From contig JACKCG010000003.1 of NCBI GenBank assembly GCA_020634135.1, positions 248,001-312,000 of the forward strand: 64,000 nucleotides of DNA, read 5' to 3'. This DNA comes from Anaerolineaceae bacterium (GTDB lineage Bacteria > Chloroflexota > Anaerolineae > Aggregatilineales > Phototrophicaceae). Under the pieces are notes generated by a model that was given only the letters and a program-made list of their open reading frames with translations, had not been told where the DNA came from and made no database searches. This document shows positions 1 through 7,110 of this stretch, piece after piece (position 1 is the stretch's first letter; each line of letters starts with the position of its first letter). The position numbers and the translations under genes are program-made.

Positions 1-952
1 GAACAGGCGGTGTCACTGACGAGCGGGATTTGCTTACGCTGGGCAGCGGTGCTGGAGAAACAACCGGCTGTGAAATCTCCGGCACGGTGGCGCTGGCTAA
101 CCCGTAGCCCGCCCGTATGGTCTGAATGAATTCCGTCGTTGTGTGAAAGCGTTTCTCCGGTTGTTTTTCCAGTGCCTTTAGCAAGGCTGCATCTACTGCT
201 GGCGGAATATCCTTGTTCCGTGATCGTGGTGATGGCGGAGGCTCGCTGATATGGCTGAGTGCAATTTCCATGGGCGACTCGCCCGAAAATGGTGTTTCGC
301 CCACCAGTATTTCATACAGCGATACGGCTAACGAATAAATATCACTCTGTGGCACGGCTCTACTGGAATCAATGGCCTGTTCAGGCGAAATATAACGGGG
401 CGTACCAAAGGCCGTTCCCATAGTAGTTTGGTGTGACTGGAACAGTGCCAGACCAAAATTGGTCAGCACGGCGCGGTTTTCTTCCAGCAGGATATTCGAG
501 GGTTTTATATCCCGGTGAATGATTCCCTGGGCGTGCGCATAGTCCAGCGCCGAGGCTATCTGGTCCATGATCCATAAGGCACGGTCTGTCGCCAGTTTTC
601 TCTGGGCGCGTCTCAAAGTGCGGAGTTCTTCTGCCAGATCAATGCCCTTGATAAGTTCCATCGCAATGTAATACGCGCCTTCGGACTCGCCGAACTGGTA
701 CACCCCCACAATGTTGGGATGATGAAGCCGGGCGATTGCCCGCGCCTCACGCTGAAAACGAGGCAGCACGGAATCGTCACTTATCGTGCCACCCGGTATA
801 AGCACCTTTAGAGCGGCGATCCTGTCCAATTGAACATCATGGCCTTCGTACACCCTTGCCAGACCATCGGAGTAAATGCCCCGGATGAGCCGGTAATCGC
901 CGAGTTGTTTCCCAATCAGCGGATCATTCGGTTTTTGTGGTTGCTTTGCCAT
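1..952 (-). CDS. Serine/threonine protein kinase-like protein, C-terminus beyond the window
   Basis: The reading frame starts at ATG 952-950 and runs off the left edge, giving 317 residues. The Hanks-type kinase fold is clear: catalytic Lys49 in ALKVL, helix-C Glu69, HRD with Asp148, KPSN with Asn153, GTPRYISPEQA and a SDIYSLAVSLYEIL segment. Two positions are unusual. The DFG motif reads LTNFGLA, so the Mg-binding Asp is Asn165, and the glycine loop reads RGIYSDGLARVYEG instead of a regular GxGxxG. Family knowledge predicts a cytoplasmic kinase domain followed by a linker and often a membrane or repeat domain; here a Pro/Ser-rich linker begins near residue 290. Weak or absent catalysis is an inference. 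The kinase fold is certain, the activity is not. Confidence 0.9.
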   Translation of the reverse strand, partial: MAKQPQKPNDPLIGKQLGDYRLIRGIYSDGLARVYEGHDVQLDRIAALKVLIPGGTISDDSVLPRFQREARAIARLHHPNIVGVYQFGESEGAYYIAMELIKGIDLAEELRTLRRAQRKLATDRALWIMDQIASALDYAHAQGIIHRDIKPSNILLEENRAVLTNFGLALFQSHQTTMGTAFGTPRYISPEQAIDSSRAVPQSDIYSLAVSLYEILVGETPFSGESPMEIALSHISEPPPSPRSRNKDIPPAVDAALLKALEKQPEKRFHTTTEFIQTIRAGYGLASATVPEISQPVVSPAPLPSVSKSRSSVTPPV

Positions 953-1049
953 CTTCGCAATCACCCTTCGCAGTGGATACAGATTTCCTGCTACCGTACA
1001 TTCTACCGCCTAATCTCCGGCTAAAAAAGGAAGTTTCCGGAAAAGGAAT

Positions 1050-1070
1050 CAAAAAGGAGCTTCGGCTCCT
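1050..1070 (-). terminator. Rho-independent terminator after the flippase-like gene
   Basis: A perfect 6-bp stem (AGGAGC / GCTCCT) closes a TTCG-type tetraloop and is followed on the minus strand by TTTTT. It lies 20 bases after the stop of the 1091-2104 gene and before the kinase gene, so it probably separates the two transcripts. Confidence 0.7.
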
Positions 1071-1090
1071 GTTCGGTAGGCAATTATCCC

Positions 1091-2104
1091 TCACGCCCCC
1101 CGCGCTGCCTGCCGTTCGAATGCCTCCGCCCCGGTGATAGCCGACCAGCCCAATCCCTGGCGGATGAGGAAGATGAAACCGGCCACCGTGACCGGCAGCC
1201 AGATAACGACATGCACCACCAGCGCGAAGGCCCGCGCCCGTTCATCCTGGATGCCCACAGCCGCCAGCACGACGCCAACGAAAAATTCGAATACGCCGAT
1301 TTGCCCCGGTGAAGCCGGCAGCAGCCCGGCCAGGTTGACCACACCTACCACCAGCAGCATGACCGGGTAGCCAACTTGCAGATCGAAGGCGAACGACACC
1401 AGCCAGTACACGCTGGCTTCCACCCCCCAGGAGAGGAATGATGCGACCACTGCCCCGGCCAGGTCTACCGGACTGCGCAACCCTTCCAGGCCGCTGAGGA
1501 CACCTTCAACCAGGCTCGAAAAGGGTTTCCGTAGTTTTTCCGGCAGAAACCGGCTCACCATCTCGCGCAGCCGCCGCAGGGTATCCGGGCGGGCAGCCAG
1601 CGCGAAAAACACCCCCAGCGCCGCCAGGAAAATCGGTGTGGCGATGGTCGCTACCATGTTGACCTGCTCGGATTCAATCGGGATGAATTGCAGCGACACT
1701 ACAATGAACGTGAGCATCACCAGCCCATCAAAGACACGCTCGACAATGACGGTGGTGGTGGCCTGCGCCAGCGGCACCTGATGATTGCGCCGCAGCAGCG
1801 CGATCCGCAGAATTTCACCGGTGCGGAAGGGGTAGACATTGTTGCCCATGTAGCCGATGGCGACCAGGGGAATCAGGCGGGTGAGAGGGACAAACCGCAC
1901 GGCACGCAGCAGAAACTGCCAGCGCCACGAGATAAGGCTGACCGCGCCGAAGTAGACCACCGCACCCAACAGCAGCCAGCCGGTCTGCGCTTTCTGGATT
2001 TCTTCCCAAACGGCGGCGAGTTCCAGGTTGAGAAAGGCGATCCGCAAAAATATCACACTGATAAGAACACCCAACCCGGCGGCTAACCATCGTCGTTTTC
2101 GCAT
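1091..2104 (-). CDS. Flippase-like integral membrane protein (YbhN/LPG synthase TM family)
   Basis: A 337-residue protein with about eight hydrophobic segments. It carries hallmarks of the lysylphosphatidylglycerol-synthase transmembrane family (UPF0104, YbhN, AglD-like): SWRWQFLLRA near the first loop, the GYMGNNVYPFRTGEILR block, an ERVFDG segment, and LLPASPGQIGVFEFF near the C-terminus. Family members without the synthase domain are thought to move or handle lipid-linked intermediates in the inner membrane; the exact substrate is unknown. I chose ATG 2104 because GAG lies 7 bases upstream; GTG 2116 in the same frame is an alternative. A GT2 gene lies upstream on the same strand, which fits a glycolipid role. 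A second member of this family occurs at 8685-9683. Confidence 0.82.
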   Translation of the reverse strand: MRKRRWLAAGLGVLISVIFLRIAFLNLELAAVWEEIQKAQTGWLLLGAVVYFGAVSLISWRWQFLLRAVRFVPLTRLIPLVAIGYMGNNVYPFRTGEILRIALLRRNHQVPLAQATTTVIVERVFDGLVMLTFIVVSLQFIPIESEQVNMVATIATPIFLAALGVFFALAARPDTLRRLREMVSRFLPEKLRKPFSSLVEGVLSGLEGLRSPVDLAGAVVASFLSWGVEASVYWLVSFAFDLQVGYPVMLLVVGVVNLAGLLPASPGQIGVFEFFVGVVLAAVGIQDERARAFALVVHVVIWLPVTVAGFIFLIRQGLGWSAITGAEAFERQAARGA

Positions 2105-2306
2105 GTATGTACTCACAGGTCACTGGTAAATATGGCCGCATTGTAACAGGGTTTGAGATACGAATATAGCCTGATATTAGGGGGAAAGAGGGGAGACAGT
2201 GGCGAAGCAAGTCCGGCTGACCAGAGGAACACCAACCCGCGCTCCCTTCAGGCCACCATCATCCGTATCTGCTATGGCATATGTTTCTGAATTCGAGGAA
2301 CGGATG

Positions 2307-3215
2307 CTAGGACACGGTGACCTGCCCGAAACGTCCCCGGTAAAAATCGCGGATAGCCTGCCACATTACACTACGCAGGTGCCGCCGGTTCTGCCACTTG
2401 GGACGCAATGACCAGCTTAAGAACGTCCGCAGGTATTCGACCACGATAAAGGCCCAGGTCTTTAGCCCCGCCTGGGTACGGTTCAGAAACAGCAGCCGGT
2501 TGCGCGTCATGTAGTAGTAGGTACGCGGCGAAGTCGCGCGGTCTTCAATAGAAATCTTGTGCCAGATCATCGCAGTCGGAATATGCACAATTTTATACCC
2601 GGCCCGGTGAGCACGGACACACCATTCGGTCTCTTCGTAGTACATGAAGAACTTATCGTCCAGCAGCCCGGCTTCCTGCCACACCTTTTTAGACGCCAGC
2701 AGCGCACAGCCCGTCACAAAATCCACCGAACGCGGACTCAGGCCATACTGTGATTTGTCATCCTGATTCAGTCCGATCATGGTCGTCGTGCCGTGCGTCC
2801 AGTCAATTGCGCCGCCTGCTGACCAAATCGTATCCGGCGCTTCGTGATAGTAGATCATTGGCCCGCTGACGCCGATGGTGGTGTCATTTTCCATGACTTC
2901 GATCATCACATCCAGGAAATCCGGGGCGACAATCGTATCGTTATTCAGCAGCAGCACGTAATCCGCCCCATGTTCGAGCGCGTACTCAATGCCGGCGTTG
3001 TTGCCACCGGTGAAGCCGAGATTCGCCCCGGTTTCGATCAACGGCCAGTTAGGATGGGCACCACGAATCGCCGCCGCCGCCGCATCTACCGAAGCGTTGT
3101 CCACAATAACGACATTGTAATTGGGATAGGTGAGATGCTCTAATGAACGTAAACAGGCTAGCGTATCTTCCAGGCCATTATAATGTAGAACAATAATACT
3201 GACAGCAGGTGCCAT
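2307..3215 (-). CDS. Glycosyltransferase family 2 (rhamnosyltransferase/WbbL-like)
   Basis: A 302-residue GT-A fold enzyme. Visible motifs are VSIIVLHYNG at the N-terminus, VDNASVD (Asp39-Asp44) for nucleotide binding, the LLLNNDT metal-site variant of DxD near residue 90, and EETEWCVRAHRAGY near residue 195 containing the catalytic acidic residues. This pattern matches GT2 enzymes that add rhamnose or similar sugars to lipid-linked or cell-wall glycans on the cytoplasmic face. ATG 3215 is preceded by GAGGAAC at 5-base spacing, so I prefer it over the upstream in-frame TTG at 3233. The donor and acceptor cannot be read from the sequence. Confidence 0.87.
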   Translation of the reverse strand: MAPAVSIIVLHYNGLEDTLACLRSLEHLTYPNYNVVIVDNASVDAAAAAIRGAHPNWPLIETGANLGFTGGNNAGIEYALEHGADYVLLLNNDTIVAPDFLDVMIEVMENDTTIGVSGPMIYYHEAPDTIWSAGGAIDWTHGTTTMIGLNQDDKSQYGLSPRSVDFVTGCALLASKKVWQEAGLLDDKFFMYYEETEWCVRAHRAGYKIVHIPTAMIWHKISIEDRATSPRTYYYMTRNRLLFLNRTQAGLKTWAFIVVEYLRTFLSWSLRPKWQNRRHLRSVMWQAIRDFYRGRFGQVTVS

Positions 3216-3630
3216 AAGTTCCTCACAAGACAAAACTCAATGCTTGTCTGCCGGTACTGCCAACAGGCGCTCAGTTGGGCGCACAGTCACCATATTGGAC
3301 GCACCAAAACACATCCAGGCTGATCGTTATGGCAGTGCGACGATCAGGAGATGTCGCAGCATGTCAGGTTGCCCGATAGCAAACCTGAATAATTCCGTTG
3401 TGCCGGCAGACGGAAACGTTAATATATCTTAATAGTAGGGAGGCTGGCCTTGCGTAAGGCTAAAGAACCGGGGATCATGTTCTTGTGAACGGGCATTTTT
3501 GCCCCGCGTCTCCGGTAAAATGCTGCCCTGAAACGGCGGCCAGAGGCCCGAATTCCGCGTTTTTCCCGATTGCCAATATGTGATACGATAGTCTTATATC
3601 CCGTTCGGTACAGCAGGAGTTTAGCGAGTC
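3216..3630. other. Intergenic region between divergent genes
   Basis: About 415 bases between the minus-strand GT2 and the plus-strand 252-residue protein. It contains short open frames with no supporting ribosome site and a candidate plus-strand promoter at 3570-3599. I see no RNA gene or repeat. Confidence 0.5.
3570..3599 (+). promoter_or_regulatory. Candidate promoter for the 252-residue protein gene
   Basis: TTGCCA (3570-3575) and TTATAT (3594-3599) are separated by 18 bases, about 30 bases upstream of the TTG start at 3631. This is a sigma70-like match found by eye only. Confidence 0.4.
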
Positions 3631-4389
3631 TTGGTTGTGGACGATAAGGACAAAAAATCCAACCAGCCTGAAACCCCATCGCCCGACCAGCTGCGCTCCC
3701 CGGTGCGTCCCCAGCGCCCGCGCACAGCGGACGATTCGGTGGAGATACCCCAGGTAAAACCAGACACAGCGCCGCCAGCAGCCAGCAGCCCGGCGGATAA
3801 CCCGCAGGCGGTACTGGAACGGATTCGCCAAAAGATGGAACAGATCGCCACTGAGTTTTCCAACGGCAAACTCAACCGCGCCCAGTTCAACGCGATTTAC
3901 GCTCGCTACAGCGAACAGCGCACCATCGTTGAACGGCTGCTGGAACGTAATCCCCAGAACGATGCCTGGAAGCAGGCGGCAGCCCCCGGTCATACGTCTT
4001 TTCTGCGTGACCATTTTGAGGCTCGGCTGTTGTTCTATCTCGTCTTCCAACACAACATACCAACTCCCCTGGTGATGGGGGGGAAACAGCAGCCGGACAT
4101 GACCAAAATCAGCCATGTGCTGCGCCAATTATGGGAGAACAAAAAACGCCCGCCAGTTGGGGTTGCCCGCAAGAACATGGGCGGCGAGCAGTGGCTGGTG
4201 CTGGCATTGGGCGAACATGCGCTGACACTCGTGATGTATATGCTCGAACCATCGCTCATGCAGATTCACCTGGTGCGCGACCTCCACGCCGATTTCGAGC
4301 GGGCGAACCTCTCGGCCCTAACACGCGGCACACGGTCGCTGGATCGTTTCGTTTTTCCGCAGCGCGCGCTGACCGAAAAACAGCTATAA
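3631..4389 (+). CDS. Hypothetical protein with disordered N-terminus
   Basis: A 252-residue protein that I do not recognise. Residues 1-55 are rich in Pro, Asp, Ser and Lys and look disordered. Residues 56-110 form charged helices (VLERIRQKMEQIATEF, AQFNAIYARYSEQRTIVERLL). The C-terminal part is a compact alpha/beta region with LLFYLVFQHNIPTPLVM and WLVLALGEHALTLVMYMLEP. There is no signal peptide or membrane segment. The TTG start at 3631 has GGAG 11 bases upstream; GTG 3637 is possible. It stands alone, with a tRNA gene on the opposite strand downstream. Codon use matches its neighbours, so I treat it as a real gene. Confidence 0.75.
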   Translation: MVVDDKDKKSNQPETPSPDQLRSPVRPQRPRTADDSVEIPQVKPDTAPPAASSPADNPQAVLERIRQKMEQIATEFSNGKLNRAQFNAIYARYSEQRTIVERLLERNPQNDAWKQAAAPGHTSFLRDHFEARLLFYLVFQHNIPTPLVMGGKQQPDMTKISHVLRQLWENKKRPPVGVARKNMGGEQWLVLALGEHALTLVMYMLEPSLMQIHLVRDLHADFERANLSALTRGTRSLDRFVFPQRALTEKQL

Positions 4390-4488
4390 GAATTGATCAA
4401 TCGAACGGAATAACCTGTCTGTGCGCTTCCGTCCGGTCTACTGGTATAATGGAGGCGACACGGGGAAAATTCACCGCGTGGTGTTGTT

Positions 4489-4522
4489 TAAAAACAAAAA
4501 CCAGGTCATGTGTTGGCCTGGT
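4489..4522 (-). terminator. Terminator of the tRNA-Leu transcript
   Basis: The inverted repeat ACCAGG (4500-4505) / CCTGGT (4517-4522) is followed on the minus strand by TTTTTGTTTTT, 5 bases after the 3' end of the tRNA. Confidence 0.75.
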
Positions 4523-4527
4523 TGTGT

Positions 4528-4609
4528 GCCGGTGGTGGGAGTTGAACCCACATGCCCGTAAGGACGATTGATTTTGAGTCAATTGCGTATGCCATTTCGC
4601 CACACCGGC
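4528..4609 (-). tRNA. tRNA-Leu, anticodon CAA
   Basis: The 82-base minus-strand sequence folds as a cloverleaf. The acceptor stem is GCCGGTG / CACCGGC, the anticodon loop is CTCAAAA (anticodon CAA, reading UUG), there is an extended variable arm typical of class II tRNAs, and the T arm contains GGGTTCAACTCCC. CCA is not encoded. It has its own strong promoter and terminator, so it is a single-gene transcript. Confidence 0.93.
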
Positions 4610-4656
4610 TTACTAATACCTGGTTTTTACCCAGGTAATAGCCCGAACTATCCATT

Positions 4657-4685
4657 ATCATAATTTTTTTTGGTACGGTTGTCAA
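4657..4685 (-). promoter_or_regulatory. Strong sigma70-type promoter of tRNA-Leu
   Basis: On the minus strand a perfect -35 TTGACA (4685-4680) is followed after 17 bases by TATGAT (4662-4657). Transcription would start near 4650, leaving a 40-base leader that contains the inverted repeat ACCTGG / CCAGGT (4618-4636). The -35 box overlaps the start codon of the plus-strand sigma factor gene. Confidence 0.8.
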
Positions 4686-5293
4686 TGGCAGGCGAACCCG
4701 AAAACGAACAAGTTCTCATCCGGCAAGCCCGGCAAGGCAGCCTGGATGCGTTCAACGAGTTGGTGCTGGCTTACCAGGATCGGGTGTATTCGGCTGCCTA
4801 TCGCATTATGGGGGAACCGGCCAGCGCCGCCGACGCCGCGCAGGACACCTTCATCACCGCCTACCGCCGCCTTTCGACCTACCGGGGCGGCAGTTTCCGC
4901 GCCTGGTTGCTGCGGATCGCCACCAACACCTGTTACGATGAACTGCGCCGCCGCAAACGCCGTCCGGCTACCTCATTGGAAGACCTGGCTGGCGCTGAGA
5001 GCGACGATGGCGCACCCCTTCCCGACCAGGCCGATACGCCAGAGCAAATCGCCCAGCAGCATGAACTCAACCAGGCGCTGGAAGACTGCATCCGGGCGCT
5101 GGGCGATGACCAGCGAATTATCCTGGTCATGAGTGATGTCGAAGGCTTCAGCTACCAGGACATCGCCGAGAGTACCGGGTCGAACCTGGGGACGGTGAAA
5201 TCGCGGTTGAGCCGGGCGCGGGCCAGCGTGCGCCAGTGTTTGCAGGCCTTCAGGGAACTTTTGCCGTCGGTTTATCGTCTGGATAGTGAGTAA
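4685..5293 (+). CDS. ECF-type RNA polymerase sigma factor
   Basis: A 202-residue sigma-70 family protein. Region 2 is at about residues 20-90 (LAYQDRVYSAAYRIMG, AAQDTFITAYRRL, FRAWLLRIATNTCYDELRRR) and region 4 at about 135-190 (VEGFSYQDIAES, LGTVKSRLSRARASVRQ). There is no region 1 or 3, as expected of extracytoplasmic-function sigma factors. It would direct RNA polymerase to a stress or envelope regulon, held inactive by a partner. ATG 4685 has no clear ribosome site; TTG 4670 is in frame, and leaderless translation is possible. The next gene encodes the probable membrane anti-sigma factor, 197 bases downstream. Confidence 0.92.
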   Translation: MAGEPENEQVLIRQARQGSLDAFNELVLAYQDRVYSAAYRIMGEPASAADAAQDTFITAYRRLSTYRGGSFRAWLLRIATNTCYDELRRRKRRPATSLEDLAGAESDDGAPLPDQADTPEQIAQQHELNQALEDCIRALGDDQRIILVMSDVEGFSYQDIAESTGSNLGTVKSRLSRARASVRQCLQAFRELLPSVYRLDSE

Positions 5294-5490
5294 AAGTGTG
5301 TGAGCTATCGCAGGCGGCGGCTTTAAGCCTCTCGACACCGCTACCTGCCGGGCATCAAACAAGACTCCGGGCACATTGAAGTGGGGAATCCAGCCCTTTC
5401 GCGGGTCTGGCTTTATCTGACTGGGGGACTTCTTTCTGGTGTGCATAAAGCATCTGACAAAGGGGCTGGCAAGCTAACGAGCGAATAATC

Positions 5491-6579
5491 ATGACTGTTG
5501 AATGGAACTTGAGTGATCGAGATTACGAGCTGCTATCCGCCTATCTGGACGGCGGGTTGGCCGCTGCCGAGCGCTCGGCGCTGGAACAACGGCTGAACAC
5601 CGAACCGGCGCTGAAAGCGGAACTCGTGGCGCTGACCGAAACGGTAGCCCTTCTCAATCAACTCCCATCCCGCCGCGCCCCCCGTGACTTCACCCTGACT
5701 CCGGCCATGATTGGGCGTGGGACTACACCACGCCGCGGGATTCTGTACCTTGCGACCAGCCCGACCTTCAGCGCGGTGACAGCCGCCGCCGCTGTGTTCC
5801 TTGTTGTGATCGGGGCGTTCCTGGTCTTACAGGGTGGCAGTCTTGCTGTGCCGTCGCAGTCTGGGCCTGCCCCGGTAGCCATTCAACCGACAGACGGAGC
5901 CATACCCGGCGGAGGAATCGCGCTTTCTCTGACTCCGCTTGAGGAGTCCATTGTACAGCGCGGCATGGCGGATACGAGCGTAGCGTCCACTCAAGTGCAG
6001 GAACAGGCGCTGTTCGCCGCGCCTCTGCCAACGCAAGCCGTAGAAGGGCCGCCACCACCATCTCCCGAGCCAGCGCTAACCATCTCTGCGCCTGTTGAAA
6101 TGGTGCCGCCAGCACCATCGTCCCCGAGCGTAAAGGCCAGCGATGAGGGGGATGCTGCCGCAGGAGCGCTGGCGCAGTCACCGGCTATAAACGTAACCAA
6201 CATCCCGCAGACGGCAACACCGGCGGTAAGCGTGGGAGAGGCAGAGGCCGCCAATCTCCAGCAAATGCCTACGCCTACTATGCTGCCCCAGGAAAGCGTC
6301 GCCGCCGCCAGCACTGCGACGGCCAGTGCGACCCCGCCGCCGACACTGACGGCACAGCCAACGGCCAGCCCAACCCCGGCAGCTATGACTGATGATTTTG
6401 CGATGGAAGGTCAGACATCTCCAACAGGGGAAGATGGCGCTAATCCGCCGGATGTTCTGGTCAATGAGCAGCCCGCCCTAACCCCGGCAGCGATCCCCAC
6501 CGGACTCGTCATCGTCGTGCTGGGCCTGGGTCTGCTGGTCGTTTCCGTTCTGACGACTTTCATCCGGCGGCGCTCATGA
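5491..6579 (+). CDS. Membrane anti-sigma factor-like protein
   Basis: A 362-residue protein that probably controls the adjacent sigma factor. The N-terminal 60 residues (SDRDYELLSAYLDGGL, AERSALEQRL) match the helical anti-sigma domain architecture but have no HxxxCxxC zinc site. A transmembrane helix lies at about residues 92-112 (TAAAAVFLVVIGAFLVL). A long low-complexity region rich in Pro, Ala, Thr and Gln follows, and a second hydrophobic helix lies at about 337-356 (GLVIVVLGLGLLVVSVLTTF) just before RRRS. The central region would therefore be extracytoplasmic with both ends inside. It overlaps the Nudix gene by ATGA, so these two are cotranslated. Confidence 0.75.
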   Translation: MTVEWNLSDRDYELLSAYLDGGLAAAERSALEQRLNTEPALKAELVALTETVALLNQLPSRRAPRDFTLTPAMIGRGTTPRRGILYLATSPTFSAVTAAAAVFLVVIGAFLVLQGGSLAVPSQSGPAPVAIQPTDGAIPGGGIALSLTPLEESIVQRGMADTSVASTQVQEQALFAAPLPTQAVEGPPPPSPEPALTISAPVEMVPPAPSSPSVKASDEGDAAAGALAQSPAINVTNIPQTATPAVSVGEAEAANLQQMPTPTMLPQESVAAASTATASATPPPTLTAQPTASPTPAAMTDDFAMEGQTSPTGEDGANPPDVLVNEQPALTPAAIPTGLVIVVLGLGLLVVSVLTTFIRRRS

Positions 6580-7082
6580 ACGGGCGCGTTGCCCATTTTT
6601 GCCCGGCATGTGGCGCTCCCCTGGAACTACAAGAACGCTTCGGCAAAGTCCGCCCGGTGTGTACAGCCTGTGGGCGCGTCGTATTTTTTGACCCGAAAGT
6701 CGCGGTGGTCGCCTTCCTCAAAATGGATGACCGTGTTCTGTTGGTGAAGCGTGGCGTTGACCCTGGCAAAGGGCGCTGGGCGTTCCCCGCCGGATTTGTG
6801 GATGCGGGGGAAAGCCCGGAGGAGGCCACCCGCCGTGAAGTGTTGGAAGAAACCGGTCTATCTATCAGCCGTCCCCGCCTGCTGGACGTTTTCTCCCGCG
6901 ATGCGCATGACGGCGGCACAGCGGACATCATCATCGCTTATATGGCTGATCCAGTAAGCGGCGAACTACACCCGGATGATGATGTCGAGGCAGCAGCGTG
7001 GTTCGACAAAGACCACCTGCCGGAGATGGTCTTCACAACCACTGAGACACTGGTGCGCCGCTGGCTTGCCGGAGTGATTTAG
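6576..7082 (+). CDS. Nudix hydrolase with N-terminal zinc ribbon
   Basis: A 168-residue protein. A CPAC/CTAC zinc ribbon uses Cys9, Cys12, Cys29 and Cys32. The Nudix box runs from Gly73 to Gly94 with Glu79, the REVLEE core and the terminal GL. The family hydrolyses nucleoside diphosphates linked to another moiety, such as ADP-ribose or NADH, using Mg2+. The zinc ribbon plus Nudix layout resembles NudC and ADP-ribose pyrophosphatase-like proteins, but the NudC signature after the box is not evident, so the substrate is open. It starts inside the stop codon of the anti-sigma gene (ATGA) and is the last gene of that operon. Confidence 0.9.
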   Translation: MNGRVAHFCPACGAPLELQERFGKVRPVCTACGRVVFFDPKVAVVAFLKMDDRVLLVKRGVDPGKGRWAFPAGFVDAGESPEEATRREVLEETGLSISRPRLLDVFSRDAHDGGTADIIIAYMADPVSGELHPDDDVEAAAWFDKDHLPEMVFTTTETLVRRWLAGVI

Positions 7083-7110
7083 GACACCGATAGTTCCTCA
7101 CCGTAGTCGC

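Noticed and set aside
3475..4128. 217-codon minus-strand frame opposite the hypothetical protein
   Set aside because: No ribosome site, odd composition, and the plus-strand frame has better start signals and codon use.
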